A DNA stretch of 64,000 nt from NCBI GenBank assembly GCA_964398055.1, contig CAYNLK010000030.1, positions 1-64,000 of the forward strand, given 5' to 3'. A model generated the notes under the pieces. It had not been told where the DNA came from, made no database searches, and saw only the letters and a program-made list of their open reading frames with translations. Of the stretch, positions 7,809 to 17,332 are shown in pieces. Origin of the DNA: CAYNLK01 sp964398055 (GTDB lineage: Bacteria; Chloroflexota; Anaerolineae; 4572-78; J111). Position 1 is the stretch's first letter. Every line of letters starts with the position of its first letter. A program made the translations under genes and the position numbers.

Positions 7809-9253
7809 GAGCTTCGCCTTGCTTTTTGTTCATACTCCGCCACAATCTCCCGAAGGCTATCGGCGCACGGTAACGGCTCCGGCTGGTGGGCGGCCAGCAT
7901 GGCTCTGGCCTGCTCTCTGGCTCGCTCATGGGCTGCGGGGCGACCGGCCTCAACCCACTCCTCCCAGGGCCGGCGGTCCATAATCGTTGGCTGCCAGATA
8001 TCGCGCATATGCCGGTAGGTATGATCTTCAGCTATGAAGTGGTTCTGGGGACCAACCGCGGCGATGACTTCCAAAGCCAGCGTATCCGCATCGATAGGGA
8101 AGCCCTGGGTCACCGCCCGGAGCAGATCATAGATTTCACAATCCATGAGCAACTGCTCAAAAGAAAAAATCTTGGCCGCGTTCAACAGCCCGGCCCCGGA
8201 CATCAAATCAGCGCCGCTCAACTGGTTGATGGCCCCGGAAATGGCGTTCTCCACCCCGGCGTGCCAGCCGCTGCTCTTGGCCCCGGTGGCAAAGGTGCCA
8301 ATACTGGCCGGGATGCCGTAAAAGTGGGCCAGTTGGCAGCCAACCGCTTGTAATAAAAAATCCTCCGGGCCGCCGCAAGTAACGCCGCCGCGGCGCAACT
8401 CCATCACCGTGGCGCTGCTGCCGTAAAAGGTCGGGACGCCGGGGTAGAAGAGTTGGAACAGGGCCATCCCGGCCAGCACTTCGGCGTTGGCCTGAGCGGC
8501 GTTGCCGGCCACAGTGGCCGGGGCGGTGGCGCAGCCGATGGTCATATTGAGAAAGCCGGTTGGAATGCCGGCCTCGCCAAAGACAAAGGCCGCTTCCAGC
8601 CCTTTGGCATCGTATGATAGCGGGCTGACGCTGCATTGAAAGTTGGAGATAATTGGCCGCCGGCGCAATTCTTCGCGGCCGCCTACTACTTCAGCCGCCA
8701 TTTCAACCGAACCGGCGGCGTTGAGCGGATCAACTGCAGTCATGGCCTGGGCGTGCTTGCTGGAGTGGGTCAACAACACCTCCAGCTCATGCAATGGCTG
8801 GACCCCGGTAGGGCAATCCTGGGCGCTGACGGTAGGCCAGAGAAAGGCGATTTGGGGCAAGACGTCGGCCAGACGGACAGCGGCCTGCAGGTCGGCTTTG
8901 GTGGAGGCACGCACCGCCCCGCTGTCGAGGTCAAGCACGTCGGTGCCGCTGCCGTCCAGGGACAGGTAGCCGTGCTGGCCGTCGAGCAGCAGGTCATTTT
9001 CTGGATTGCGGGCACAGAGGGTGTAGCTATGCGGCGCGTTCCGCAAAGCCGCCTCGACCACGTGAGGGGGGAAGTAAATTCGCTCGCCCTCAACGCGCAA
9101 GCCCAGGTCACGCGCCTGCGCTTGCCGGGCCTGGCTAAGGGGCATAATCAGGCCAACGCGCTCCATAAGCTGCAGGCTGGCCTGGTGGATGGCTTGCAGC
9201 TCAGCAGGGGTTAGTAATTCAAAGCGGCTTTTCCATTTGACGGGTTTGATCAA
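7805..9253 (-). CDS. MttB-superfamily methyltransferase, non-pyrrolysine
   Basis: This is an MttB-type (trimethylamine methyltransferase-like) TIM-barrel protein of about 482 residues. The frame is continuous with no internal amber codon, so it belongs to the pyrrolysine-free group, whose characterised members demethylate quaternary amines such as glycine betaine, proline betaine or carnitine to a corrinoid protein. Recognisable blocks are PLSQARQAQA, GSGTDVLDLDSG, SNFQCSVSPLSYD, TVAGNAAQANAEVLAG and LSGADLMSGAGLL. I start it at the TTG at 9253 because GGGAGG (9264-9259) lies five bases before it; the upstream extension would translate a heptamer repeat. It follows the DUF951 gene. No corrinoid protein or cognate MtqA is present nearby, so substrate and acceptor are unknown. 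Confidence 0.82.
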   Translation of the reverse strand: MIKPVKWKSRFELLTPAELQAIHQASLQLMERVGLIMPLSQARQAQARDLGLRVEGERIYFPPHVVEAALRNAPHSYTLCARNPENDLLLDGQHGYLSLDGSGTDVLDLDSGAVRASTKADLQAAVRLADVLPQIAFLWPTVSAQDCPTGVQPLHELEVLLTHSSKHAQAMTAVDPLNAAGSVEMAAEVVGGREELRRRPIISNFQCSVSPLSYDAKGLEAAFVFGEAGIPTGFLNMTIGCATAPATVAGNAAQANAEVLAGMALFQLFYPGVPTFYGSSATVMELRRGGVTCGGPEDFLLQAVGCQLAHFYGIPASIGTFATGAKSSGWHAGVENAISGAINQLSGADLMSGAGLLNAAKIFSFEQLLMDCEIYDLLRAVTQGFPIDADTLALEVIAAVGPQNHFIAEDHTYRHMRDIWQPTIMDRRPWEEWVEAGRPAAHERAREQARAMLAAHQPEPLPCADSLREIVAEYEQKARRSS

Positions 9254-9269
9254 GGCGACCTCCCGGGGT

Positions 9270-9297
9270 AATTGTGAATTGTGAATTGTGAATTGTG
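9270..9297. repeat. Tandem heptamer repeat (AATTGTG x4)
   Basis: Four perfect head-to-tail copies of AATTGTG fill most of the spacer between the DUF951 gene and the MttB-like gene. The array is in phase and contains no stop, which creates a spurious N-terminal extension of the methyltransferase. It is one of several heptamer-phased arrays in this window. Confidence 0.9.
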
Positions 9298-9312
9298 AAC
9301 GGTTAACTCCAC

Positions 9313-9534
9313 TCAAGTGGGGCGAGGCGGCAGTTCGGGGCCGCGTTTGAGGTAAGCCTTGACTTGCTTGATGAACTTGCCGCGCGGAATCAGCACTCGC
9401 CGGCCACAGGTGAGGCAGATCAGGCCAATGTCGGTGCCCAGGCGAACGACCCGCCAGTCAGTGCCGCCGCAGGGGTGGGCTTTGCGCATCCGCACGATAT
9501 CGTCAATCCGGATGTCGGTTGGGTCGAGGCTCAT
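9313..9534 (-). CDS. DUF951 family small protein
   Basis: This 73-residue protein has the DUF951 signature: [15 protein letters not shown], then [21 protein letters not shown]. The three cysteines and one His could bind a metal, but no function is established for the family. Its ATG overlaps the stop of the upstream M16 peptidase gene by four bases (ATGA, 9534-9531), so the two are translationally coupled. The MttB-like gene follows on the same strand. Confidence 0.88.
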   Translation of the reverse strand: MSLDPTDIRIDDIVRMRKAHPCGGTDWRVVRLGTDIGLICLTCGRRVLIPRGKFIKQVKAYLKRGPELPPRPT

Positions 9535-10823
9535 TGATCATTGGTAATTGGCTCAAACCAACCTACGGTGCGATTGGAGGGCTTGAGGTATTTCTGAGCA
9601 ACCTGCTGGACCTGAGCGGCGGTAACGCTCGACAGCCGGTCGGCAAAGGTATCGAACAACTGCCAGTCACCCAGCATTTCCATAAAACCCAGCCACTGGG
9701 CCTGGCTGCTGACTCGCTCAACTGTATAGACAAATTGGGCCCTGGTTTGTTTGCGAACTTTGGCCAGCTCCTCCTCTGAAACCGGTTCGTTGACCAGCCG
9801 CTCGATTTCGGCATTCAAAGCTGTTTCGAACTCGGCCAGGGTGCGGCCATCCCGAACCGTACCGATGAAGTGGAGTGGGCCGGGATCGATGGTGGGCTGG
9901 TAGTAGGCCGCGGCGGAGGTAGCCAGCTCGGTTTCCACCAGCGCCCGGTAGAGCCGGGCGCTGCGATGCGTGGCTGTTCCACCCCCAAAATTTGCCCCAG
10001 CTAAGATCGCTGCCAGCGTCAGCAGGGGAAAGGCATCCTCGTCGGCGCCAGCACAGGTATGGTAGGCGGCGTGGAAGTAGGCCGCGGCGCCGGGCCGGCG
10101 CACCACCACGCGACGTTCACTTTGCTGGACAGGTTCTTTTATCTGCCAGGCCGGCGGCCTGGGACCGGCCGGGATTGGTCCAAACAACTCCTGGATGCGG
10201 GCCTGAACCCCCTCTACTTCAATATCTCCAACAACGATCAACACGGCATTATGCGGACCGTAATACATCTTATAATGCTGGTAGAGATCGTCCCGGCTAA
10301 TAGCCCGCAGATCGTCTTTCCAGCCAATGACCATATGGCCATAGGGATGCACCCGAAAGGCTGTGGCCATCACCTCTTCGTGCAGAGTCCACTCCGGGCT
10401 GTTCTCATTGCCCTCCCGCTCCGAGATGATGACCGTCCGTTCGCTGGCTACCTCCTCCGGATCAATCACGGAATTAGCCATCCGGTCGCTTTCAATCCGC
10501 AGACCCAAATCCAACCGGTCAGCCGGCAGCGTTTCAAAGTAGGCCGTATAATCCTGACCGGTGAAACCATTCAGTACGCCGCCATTCCGATTGACTTCCA
10601 GCATGATGGCGCCTTTGGGAAAGGTGGGCGTACCCTTGAACATCATATGCTCAACCCAATGGGAGATACCGGTTTTGCCCGGCTGCTCGTTGCGCCCCCC
10701 AACTCGATACCAGATCCAATTGCTGACCACCGGGGCAGTATGGATGGGTTTTAGCAGCACCCGCAGGCCGTTGTCCAGTTTGTAATCAATGACGCCGTTG
10801 CCGGCTGCGTTCGATTGGCTCAA
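9531..10823 (-). CDS. M16-family zinc metallopeptidase (processing-peptidase-like)
   Basis: This peptidase of about 430 residues carries the inverted zinc motif HxxEH as HWVEH (residues about 55-59 from this start) in [14 protein letters not shown], then the downstream acidic block [16 protein letters not shown] second, catalytically silent M16-like half follows (from about 190). The start is TTG at 10823: AAGGAG then lies nine bases upstream, whereas the TTG at 10832 would abut the Shine-Dalgarno directly. The length equals one two-domain M16B subunit, which often works as a dimer. No signal peptide is seen, so a cytoplasmic role is likely. Confidence 0.88.
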   Translation of the reverse strand: MSQSNAAGNGVIDYKLDNGLRVLLKPIHTAPVVSNWIWYRVGGRNEQPGKTGISHWVEHMMFKGTPTFPKGAIMLEVNRNGGVLNGFTGQDYTAYFETLPADRLDLGLRIESDRMANSVIDPEEVASERTVIISEREGNENSPEWTLHEEVMATAFRVHPYGHMVIGWKDDLRAISRDDLYQHYKMYYGPHNAVLIVVGDIEVEGVQARIQELFGPIPAGPRPPAWQIKEPVQQSERRVVVRRPGAAAYFHAAYHTCAGADEDAFPLLTLAAILAGANFGGGTATHRSARLYRALVETELATSAAAYYQPTIDPGPLHFIGTVRDGRTLAEFETALNAEIERLVNEPVSEEELAKVRKQTRAQFVYTVERVSSQAQWLGFMEMLGDWQLFDTFADRLSSVTAAQVQQVAQKYLKPSNRTVGWFEPITNDQ

Positions 10824-10854
10824 TTGATCCAACTCCTTAGGCTCGCCTTTTCAC

Positions 10855-10890
10855 AAATAAAAAACAGTGCTGCCGATGCCGGTAACACTG
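10855..10890 (-). terminator. Rho-independent terminator after the receiver/GGDEF-like gene
   Basis: On the minus strand CAGTG (10890-10886) and CACTG (10869-10865) close a stem whose interior (TACCG/CGGCA) also pairs. TTTTTTATTT follows directly. This fits termination of the transcript from 12486 through 10919 before the M16 gene. Confidence 0.75.
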
Positions 10891-10918
10891 CTCAATTCAT
10901 TGGGGTTGCCAATCCAAT

Positions 10919-11791
10919 TCAGACATTCACCGGTTGGGTCAAAGCCTGGCGTAAACTTTCGACGTTGGCAAATTTTTGATCCTGCCGGGATAATACAACC
11001 GCGGCAACGTGCATAAAAGGCACTTTTTCTTTAGGACTATCATCGCCCCCACGTTTGACATAACCAGCTTCCCGGTCATGGATGGGGTAGAAATAGGTCA
11101 TGGCCTGATTGAGACGCTCGACGATATGCTCTTTGAGTTGGGTGGCCTTACCTGGGATGGTGATGATCACAAACTGGTTTTCGAGCGGGTGACCAACAAA
11201 ATCATCGATGCTGCCCAGTTCATCAACGGCGCTGGTCAGGGTCAGGGCGATGGCGCGGAGAACATCATCACGAGCCACAAAGCCATAAATTTCGTTGAAT
11301 TTGTCCAGGCCGATAATATTGATCCCCACCGCCGACCAGGTGTCACGTTCCAACATCAGACTGAGGCGGTCGTTGGTCAGTTTCTCACCAGGCAAACCGG
11401 TCACGGGATTGTTTTGACTCCCAGCCCGGCGTAAGGCGTTACGAACCCGCAGCCGCAATTCTTGCACGTCAAAAGGCTTGGTAATGTAATCAATGGCGCC
11501 CAACTTGAGACCGGCGATGCGGTCATCGCGCGCCCGCCGCTCCGTCACAAAGATCACCGGCAGACGGCTGGTACGCACGTCCTCCTGCAACTGTTGGCCC
11601 ACCTCAAAACCATCAAAATCAGGCAGACGCACATCGAGCAAAATTAAGTCGAGTTGCTCTGATCGACATTTGTCCAGGGCTTCTTTGCCGCTATAAGCCG
11701 GAATAACGCGATACCCTTGTGCTTCAAAGTAGACTCGGAGCATTTGGGAAGTATCCAAGTCATCTTCAACAATCAGCAGGGTATATTTCAT
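10919..11791 (-). CDS. Response regulator with degenerate GGDEF-like output domain
   Basis: This 290-residue protein has a receiver domain at about 1-120: the acid pair Asp10/Asp11, phospho-acceptor Asp53 in LILLDVRLPDFDG, and the Lys of YITKPFD. The C-terminal half begins NPVTGLPGEKL, the lead-in of diguanylate cyclases. Where GG(D/E)EF should stand it reads HPLENQFVIIT, so cyclase activity is unlikely; it may bind nucleotide or serve as a protein contact. The ATG at 11791 gives a clean receiver start; the longer frame has no support. It lies 68 bases downstream of the V4R gene on the same strand, probably in one transcript, so V4R protein and regulator may form one signalling pair (inference). 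Confidence 0.87.
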   Translation of the reverse strand: MKYTLLIVEDDLDTSQMLRVYFEAQGYRVIPAYSGKEALDKCRSEQLDLILLDVRLPDFDGFEVGQQLQEDVRTSRLPVIFVTERRARDDRIAGLKLGAIDYITKPFDVQELRLRVRNALRRAGSQNNPVTGLPGEKLTNDRLSLMLERDTWSAVGINIIGLDKFNEIYGFVARDDVLRAIALTLTSAVDELGSIDDFVGHPLENQFVIITIPGKATQLKEHIVERLNQAMTYFYPIHDREAGYVKRGGDDSPKEKVPFMHVAAVVLSRQDQKFANVESLRQALTQPVNV

Positions 11792-11859
11792 CTTTAGCCT
11801 GTACCTGTTGGGAAATTGGATGTAATGTTCAAATTCAGTGATTACGGGTGAATTCTCAA

Positions 11860-12486
11860 TTAATTGAGAGGTTCTTTGTAAATGTAAAATACGCAGTTTT
11901 CGTCGCCAACGGCGTGGCACTGAGCTTCTTCAACTTTGAAATCTTTGCCGCCGCTAACCCAACGTAAACCTTCCTGCAAAATCCCAACCGCGCCATAACA
12001 AATCGGTTTGTCGCTTTTTCGGCCCCAGCAGACGGGGCAACGATAGATGGTGTAAATAAAGTGATCATCGGCTTCGGTAACTTCACTCTTCTGGTCGCTG
12101 AACTTGGTAAAAGTTTCAGCCATAGCCTTCAAGCCAACTTTCACTTTGGTTTGCATTGGAATGACCTTAAAGGCCAATTCACTGGCGCCCACAACTGAGC
12201 CAAACTCACTGAGACCCTGAGCAAAAGCGGCTCGACCGGATCGGAGAGCCAGGCCGCGCCCCCCCCGAGGACCATACATTTCTTCAATGGCGGCCCCAAT
12301 CGCCCCAAAATCGGCAAAATCAAATTCACGAGCCAGGTTATTGGGAGGGTAATTACCAATCAAGTGGGGTACTTTAGCCAGATTAAGCACGGCTTTAATC
12401 CCATTTACCCCCATAACCTCTTCCATCGCCATCAAGTAGATGCGCCCGATCTTATTTGGATAGTAGAGTCCGCTTTTTTCTGCCAC
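11860..12486 (-). CDS. V4R-domain protein (putative small-molecule sensor)
   Basis: This 208-residue protein ends in a V4R (4-vinyl reductase-like) domain. The cysteines of YRCPVCWG (about 149-152) and the C-terminal block KVEEAQCHAVGDENCVFYI are diagnostic. The N-terminal part (about 1-110) resembles the helical region of heme-NO-binding-type proteins that often accompanies V4R. V4R modules bind hydrocarbons, tetrapyrrole precursors or metals in different families; the ligand here is unknown. GAGG lies a few bases before the ATG. It has its own promoter and a long structured leader, and it is followed by the receiver/GGDEF-like gene. Confidence 0.8.
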   Translation of the reverse strand: MAEKSGLYYPNKIGRIYLMAMEEVMGVNGIKAVLNLAKVPHLIGNYPPNNLAREFDFADFGAIGAAIEEMYGPRGGRGLALRSGRAAFAQGLSEFGSVVGASELAFKVIPMQTKVKVGLKAMAETFTKFSDQKSEVTEADDHFIYTIYRCPVCWGRKSDKPICYGAVGILQEGLRWVSGGKDFKVEEAQCHAVGDENCVFYIYKEPLN

Positions 12487-12561
12487 CGCTTTTACCTCCG
12501 AGGGTTAATCTGGAGAAAGTGAAGTCTTGTGCTTAAAGTTTAAGTTCCACTCAGAGACATC

Positions 12562-12665
12562 AGCATCAAATCTAAGGAAGATTTAATGCTTCTTCTTGAT
12601 TACCTGGAACCGAAATACATAACAAGCGACGTCTAAGTATACCCTAAGCTGGCATAAAATGTCAA
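12562..12665 (-). promoter_or_regulatory. Promoter and structured leader of the V4R gene
   Basis: On the minus strand TTGACA (12665-12660) and TATACT (12641-12636) are 18 bp apart. The predicted transcript would have a leader of about 140 bases. A 12-bp stem is formed by 12590-12579 and 12573-12562 with a five-base loop. It pairs completely only in minus-strand RNA, through one G-U pair, which argues that it acts as RNA. No U-tract follows, so it is not an ordinary terminator. Confidence 0.6.
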
Positions 12666-12760
12666 CTAAAAAATTGATCCTGGAATTAACCCTGCTTTTA
12701 AGCGTTGGGGGATAAGATCACAAACCATCTTTGGCCACCCTTGACGATAGTAAGTCGACC

Positions 12761-14560
12761 TCAAGCGGCAAAGATGGCTTCAAAACTCTGAGCGTCCAGC
12801 GTTTCCTCTTTCAAGAGACGCTCCGCAACTTCTTCCAATTTGGCTCGGTTCTCTTGAATTATTTTCATAGCCCGATGGTAGGCTTTTTCGACAATTCGGC
12901 GGACTTCCTCATCGATTTGACGGGCAATCTCTTCACTGTAGTTACGTTGCTCGCCAATTTCTTTACCCAGAAAGACCAGTTCATCCTTCTCGCCAAAGAT
13001 CAGGGGGCCTAACTTTTCGCTCATACCATATTGGGTCACCATAGCCCGGGCCATACGGGTGGCATGTTCCAAATCACTACTGGCGCCGGTCGTGACCTCG
13101 TTAAACACAAGTTCTTCGGCGGCCCGTCCACCCATCGCAGCCGCCATATCCGCTTCAAATTTACTCTGGTTATGTAGAACTTTGTCATCACCCAGATGAA
13201 GCACATATCCCCCGGCCATACCCCGTGAGACAATACTCACCTTTTGGACCGGCTCACACTCGGCAATCATCCGCCTGACCAGGGCGTGGCCGGCCTCGTG
13301 ATGGGCAATAATACGCCGTTCTTTCTCGGGGATGATCCGGCTTTTGCGCTCCGGCCCCAGGAGAGTTTTTTCAATAGCTTCCTGAAATTCGCGCATCCCT
13401 ATCTGCTTCTTGTTGCGACGGGCGGTCAGAATAGCCGCTTCATTGACCAGGTTCTCGATATCAGCGCCAACAAAACCGGGGGTCTGTTTGGCAATAACTG
13501 TCAGATCAACATCGCGGGCCAGGGGTTTGCCTTTAACGTGAATCCCCAGGATTTGCTCACGACCCTTCACGTCGGGCCGATCAAGAATCACCCGGCGGTC
13601 AAAACGACCGGGGCGCAATAGAGCCGGATCCAGAATGTCGGGCCGGTTGGTGGCGGCGACAACGATGACGTTGGTATCGGTATCAAACCCATCCATTTCC
13701 ACCAAAATCTGGTTGAGCGTTTGCTCTCGCTCGTCGTGGCTGCCGCCCAGGCCAGCGCCCCGATGTCGACCGACGGCATCGATCTCATCCATAAAAATGA
13801 TGCAAGGGCTGTTGCGTTTGGCCTGGTCAAACAAATCCCGCACCCGGCTGGCTCCAACCCCTACGAACATCTCCACAAACTCGGAACCGGAGATGCTGAA
13901 AAAGGGAACGCCGGCCTCACCGGAGATGGCTTTGGCCGTCAGCGTTTTGCCACAACCCGGCGGCCCAACCATCAACACCCCTTTGGGAATACGGGCGCCC
14001 AGCGAAATGAACTTTTCCGGCTCACGCAAAAATTCCACAATTTCGGCCAACTCTTGCTTGGCCTCTTCAACCCCGGCTACATCGTCAAAGGTAACGGTCG
14101 GCTTATCGCCGGTAAACATGCGGGCTCGACTTTTACCAAAGCTGAGGGCCTGGTTGCCGGCCCCCTGCGCCTGACGCAGGATAAAAAAGAAGAAACCGCC
14201 GATCAGGATTAACGGCAGCAAAGTTCCCAGGATGGTCAACCACCCTTCCCAGGCGCTCCGCGGCGCCACCGTCACCTTGATCTTGGCCAACTGGTCGGCG
14301 CTAACCCCCATCGCTTTGAGAGTTTCGGTGATCCCCACATCTGGCTCTTTGTAGGCGGTCAACTGCTTATCATCATTTAAGGTTACCGTCAGCTGATTTT
14401 GATCAACGGTGATCGACTCGACTCTGCCGGCGTTGGCCAGTTCAGCCACTCTGGAAATATCGACCACTTCCGAGGTGTCGCTTCTAACCACAAACAGCCC
14501 ATACAAAAAAACCAGCACGACCAAAATCAGCACCAGGTATAACGCCCGAGACCATTTCAT
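12761..14560 (-). CDS. ftsH: ATP-dependent zinc metalloprotease FtsH
   Basis: This 599-residue FtsH has two N-terminal membrane segments (about 6-24 and 108-128) around a short extracytoplasmic domain. The AAA+ module follows, with Walker A GPPGCGKT (199-206), Walker B IIFMDEID (254-261) and the second region of homology LRPGRFDRR. The M41 peptidase has HEAGH at 421-425. Hexamers degrade damaged or unassembled membrane proteins and some regulators. The gene is transcribed alone from a good promoter at 14602-14630. Its length is slightly short of the roughly 610-650 residues common elsewhere, mainly at the C-terminus. Confidence 0.97.
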   Translation of the reverse strand: MKWSRALYLVLILVVLVFLYGLFVVRSDTSEVVDISRVAELANAGRVESITVDQNQLTVTLNDDKQLTAYKEPDVGITETLKAMGVSADQLAKIKVTVAPRSAWEGWLTILGTLLPLILIGGFFFFILRQAQGAGNQALSFGKSRARMFTGDKPTVTFDDVAGVEEAKQELAEIVEFLREPEKFISLGARIPKGVLMVGPPGCGKTLTAKAISGEAGVPFFSISGSEFVEMFVGVGASRVRDLFDQAKRNSPCIIFMDEIDAVGRHRGAGLGGSHDEREQTLNQILVEMDGFDTDTNVIVVAATNRPDILDPALLRPGRFDRRVILDRPDVKGREQILGIHVKGKPLARDVDLTVIAKQTPGFVGADIENLVNEAAILTARRNKKQIGMREFQEAIEKTLLGPERKSRIIPEKERRIIAHHEAGHALVRRMIAECEPVQKVSIVSRGMAGGYVLHLGDDKVLHNQSKFEADMAAAMGGRAAEELVFNEVTTGASSDLEHATRMARAMVTQYGMSEKLGPLIFGEKDELVFLGKEIGEQRNYSEEIARQIDEEVRRIVEKAYHRAMKIIQENRAKLEEVAERLLKEETLDAQSFEAIFAA

Positions 14561-14601
14561 AAGCTTTGAGTACCTCAGTTATTTAATGCCTGACATCACA
14601 A

Positions 14602-14630
14602 ACTATACCACGCGCTATAGACAGAGTCAA
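14602..14630 (-). promoter_or_regulatory. ftsH promoter
   Basis: On the minus strand TTGACT (14630-14625) and TATAGT (14607-14602) have an exact 17-bp spacer, giving a leader of about 35 bases before the ftsH ATG. The rest of the 197-base divergent spacer (to 14757) shows GGTAGAAT twice (around 14683 and 14740), one of which may serve as a -10 for the rightward gene. Confidence 0.75.
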
Positions 14631-14757
14631 GGTAACGGTTGGCCGCACTGGCTGGCCCATTTGCGCTCTATCCTGACCACGTGGTAGAATGCCCCTTTGT
14701 TTTTGGGTTAAGTTACAGCGCGGGCAACAAGGCTCGCCGGTAGAATAGGAAGGTTCA

Positions 14758-15747
14758 ATGGATACCACCAACACAGCAGTTCAACCGCAAGCAACCACTC
14801 GGAGCCTCAAGGATTACGCCGGGTTGGCGGCCCGCGGCTTGGCTATGGGCGCCTCCGACGTAGTACCCGGTGTTTCGGGCGGGACAATGGCCTTTATTTT
14901 GGGGATTTACGAGGAGCTGATCAACTCGATCCGCGACCTGCTCAGTCCTACCGCACCCAGACTTTTGTTGAAGTTCAAACTCAAAGAGGCCCTGGACGTT
15001 TTACCCTGGAAGTTCCTGGCCGCGGTGGGAGTTGGGATTCTGGCAGCCATTCTAACTCTGGCCCGATTTCTGGAGTGGATGCTGGTCAATCATCCCTCGT
15101 TATTGTGGTCGTTCTTCTTTGGATTGGTCGCCGCGTCTATCTTTACGGTGACCAAACGAGTCAAATCCTGGACGATCAAAACAGTTGGCGCCACGGCCAT
15201 CGGCACGATCATCGGCTGGGTTATCGTCGGACTGGTGCCGGTCGAGACTCCCAACACGGCCTGGTTTTTGTTTTTCAGCGGGGCCGTCGCCATCTGTGCG
15301 ATGATTCTGCCGGGCATCTCCGGCGCTTTTATCCTGGTATTGCTGGGCAAGTATGAATATGTGCTGGCCGCGGTCAACGACGGGAATTTTATGGTGCTGT
15401 TTTGGGTGGCAGCCGGGGCGGCCGTGGGGATTGTTTCCTTTGCCCAAATCTTGGGGTGGCTCTTTAAACGCTACCATGATGTCACTGTGGCCGCGCTGAT
15501 TGGCTTGATGATCGGTTCGCTGCGAAAAATCTGGCCGTGGAAAGAGGTGGTTGAATATGGCGTTGACCGGCACGGCCAGCCGATTCCGCTCCAGTTGAAC
15601 AATGTTTTGCCGGCGGCCTGGACTACCGAAGTCATCCTGGCCTTGATTTTAGCCATGATTGGCTTTGCCCTGGTATTTGCCATAGATTACTGGGCCTCTC
15701 GCCAGGAGAAAGCGGCAACCAGGGCCAACGCGCCGGTCAAAGCCTGA
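14758..15747 (+). CDS. DUF368-family membrane protein (undecaprenyl-phosphate translocase family)
   Basis: This 329-residue polytopic protein has about eight hydrophobic segments and the two internally repeated signature motifs of DUF368: GASDVVPGVSGGTMAFILGIYEE near residue 32 and MILPGISGAFILVLLGKYE near residue 182. The family was recently linked to recycling of undecaprenyl phosphate across the membrane (PopT in other bacteria), which would place it in cell-envelope glycan synthesis. AGGAAGG precedes the ATG. It is divergent from ftsH and closed by the terminator at 15776-15805. Confidence 0.88.
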   Translation: MDTTNTAVQPQATTRSLKDYAGLAARGLAMGASDVVPGVSGGTMAFILGIYEELINSIRDLLSPTAPRLLLKFKLKEALDVLPWKFLAAVGVGILAAILTLARFLEWMLVNHPSLLWSFFFGLVAASIFTVTKRVKSWTIKTVGATAIGTIIGWVIVGLVPVETPNTAWFLFFSGAVAICAMILPGISGAFILVLLGKYEYVLAAVNDGNFMVLFWVAAGAAVGIVSFAQILGWLFKRYHDVTVAALIGLMIGSLRKIWPWKEVVEYGVDRHGQPIPLQLNNVLPAAWTTEVILALILAMIGFALVFAIDYWASRQEKAATRANAPVKA

Positions 15748-15775
15748 CCAGACTGCCGCAAACCGACGTAAAATG

Positions 15776-15809
15776 AAGAACCACTGGCCCAAACCAGTGG
15801 TTCTTTTTC
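15776..15809. terminator. Bidirectional terminator between convergent genes
   Basis: AAGAACCACTGG (15776-15787) and CCAGTGGTTCTT (15794-15805) form a perfect 12-bp stem with a six-base loop, followed by TTTT on the plus strand. The minus strand lacks a long U-run but has TTC after the stem. It separates the DUF368 gene from the convergent MerR-like gene. Confidence 0.85.
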
Positions 15810-15811
15810 AC

Positions 15812-16687
15812 TTATTCCGGCGGAGCCGTGGGTTTAGGGTGAGCCGGCGACGCCTGACCTGGCCCCGGCCCGTACTGCGGTCGAGCCTCCGGCTTGCGTT
15901 TGCGAGGTATCGCCACAATCTGGGTGTCGCTGCCGCCCAACAAGGCCCCCAAACAGCCCGACTTACCCTTGATGGCCTTGATCTCCGGCATCTCAATCGA
16001 CTGCGCGGCTCTAATTGCTTCCGCGGCGTTTTGTTGGGCGGCGGTAATTTTGGCATCCAACTCCTGCCGCAGCGCCTCACGTCGCCATTCTTCGTCCTGG
16101 CGACTTTGCGCCAGCGAGCGTTCGATCTCCAAAATACGCTCGCGCAGCCGGTTGTTTTCCTCTTTCAGGTTGAAATTATCCTGAATCAAAACCCCCAACA
16201 ACTCCCGGTTGGCCGCCTGGCTGTTGAGAATGCTCTGCTGGGTGTCGGACAAAGTGGCCAGCGTATTGGTTAAAAAGGCAATCGCCGGGGATTCATTGCC
16301 GTTTGAAGTAATCAAAGCCCGCTCTTCGTCCGAATCCATTGCGGCCGGGTCAAATGGGCCGGTCCCTGGTTCAAAATCATTGAATTCCGGGCTATCGACC
16401 CGGTACTGCCCCGAAGTGGCCTCCTGCCGAGAAAACATTACCTGCCGTGATAACTGCTGCCAAACCTGCTCGTAGGTCAAGCCCTGGTTCATCAGCTCCT
16501 TGATCAAGCGGAGAGTCTCGACATCCCCGGCGGTGTAACGACGATGCCCTTTGCCCTGGGGGTTAGCGCCGGCCGAAAGATAATCGGCAAATTCATCAGA
16601 CCAACGCCGCAGGGTTGCCGGTGAGATATCCAGGGCTTGAGTTACCCCCTGGGGCGTTTGCAGAGGCGTTCGATTACTCATAGTCAA
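15812..16687 (-). CDS. MerR-like HTH protein with coiled coil
   Basis: This protein of about 291 residues starts with a MerR-type winged helix (VTQALDISPATLRRWSDEF then KGHRRYTAGDVETLRLIKELMNQGLTYEQV, about 13-85). A linker, a strongly charged coiled coil (about 165-235, LKEENNRLRERILEIERSL) and a Pro-rich basic tail follow. No effector domain is visible. GAGGAG, inside the last codons of the upstream DUF1232 gene, is seven bases before the TTG at 16687 and 13 before the ATG at 16681; I keep the TTG on spacing. The two genes are four bases apart and surely co-transcribed. Related coiled-coil MerR proteins act in chromosome or division control elsewhere, but that role is only a guess here. Confidence 0.75.
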   Translation of the reverse strand: MTMSNRTPLQTPQGVTQALDISPATLRRWSDEFADYLSAGANPQGKGHRRYTAGDVETLRLIKELMNQGLTYEQVWQQLSRQVMFSRQEATSGQYRVDSPEFNDFEPGTGPFDPAAMDSDEERALITSNGNESPAIAFLTNTLATLSDTQQSILNSQAANRELLGVLIQDNFNLKEENNRLRERILEIERSLAQSRQDEEWRREALRQELDAKITAAQQNAAEAIRAAQSIEMPEIKAIKGKSGCLGALLGGSDTQIVAIPRKRKPEARPQYGPGPGQASPAHPKPTAPPE

Positions 16688-16691
16688 ACAA

Positions 16692-17051
16692 CTACTCCTC
16701 GTCGATCATGCGATAGGTTGTGTCGATCGTCTGGTCATCGTTGTATAGATCGCCATACTCTAACTGATTCTGGTAACTCTGCACGATGTGGGCAGGCGCC
16801 AATTTAACAAACAGAGCCATACCCAACAGGATGATGCCCACATCGTCCAGGCCGCCGACGAATGGAAACAGAGCGGCAGGAATGAAGTCGATCGGGGAAA
16901 TCAAGTACAATAGCGAGAGGGGTAAAACCAGTTTTGTCCAAAATGAGACACGGCCATCTTTGAGCAGCAACCAGACCAAGCGAAATCGCTTAATCAGTTC
17001 AAAGCTAAAAGCTGCTCCTTTATCAGCAGGTACCGGCTTCTGACTCGTCAT
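16692..17051 (-). CDS. DUF1232 (YkvA-like) small membrane protein
   Basis: This 119-residue protein has the DUF1232 core: TKLVLPLSLLYLISPIDFIPAALFPFVGGLDDVGIILLGMALFVKLAP (roughly 39-86, quoted here only to name the LISPIDFIP...GGLDD signature). Two membrane segments are likely. The family has no firm function. It is the first gene of a pair with the MerR-like coiled-coil gene. Confidence 0.85.
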   Translation of the reverse strand: MTSQKPVPADKGAAFSFELIKRFRLVWLLLKDGRVSFWTKLVLPLSLLYLISPIDFIPAALFPFVGGLDDVGIILLGMALFVKLAPAHIVQSYQNQLEYGDLYNDDQTIDTTYRMIDEE

Positions 17052-17332
17052 AATGATCTCCTTCCTACAGAGCCAAACATTATTGGGAAATTATAGACGC
17101 AACTGTTGATTCTAGCAATTGATTTCGCTCATAAAAACTGAGCGATATCACTACTGTTGGTGCACTGCTGCGCAACTCCCGATCGATCGCGCCTGGTTAG
17201 CAACCTTTGCCGGCATAACCGTGAGCGATTTTTTGGCAACCGCCCACCGGCGGCTGGCCAGCCAGCTATATTCATTACGCTTTCGGCCCGGAGAAGTTGC
17301 ACACGGCTATTCATAAGTCGTTTAAGTTGTTC
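17052..17332. other. Divergent intergenic region
   Basis: This stretch between the DUF1232 gene (leftward) and the helicase-associated-domain gene (rightward) holds a Shine-Dalgarno for DUF1232 (GGAG near 17070). No RNA gene or credible coding frame was seen. Short frames covering 17119-17316 on both strands lack Shine-Dalgarno sequences and protein character. Confidence 0.5.

Noticed and set aside
7805..9253. Pyrrolysine-containing trimethylamine methyltransferase
   Set aside because: The frame is complete without any amber codon and no pyrrolysine genes are visible.
10919..11791. Active diguanylate cyclase
   Set aside because: The GG(D/E)EF motif is replaced by a sequence around ENQF, so catalysis is not expected.
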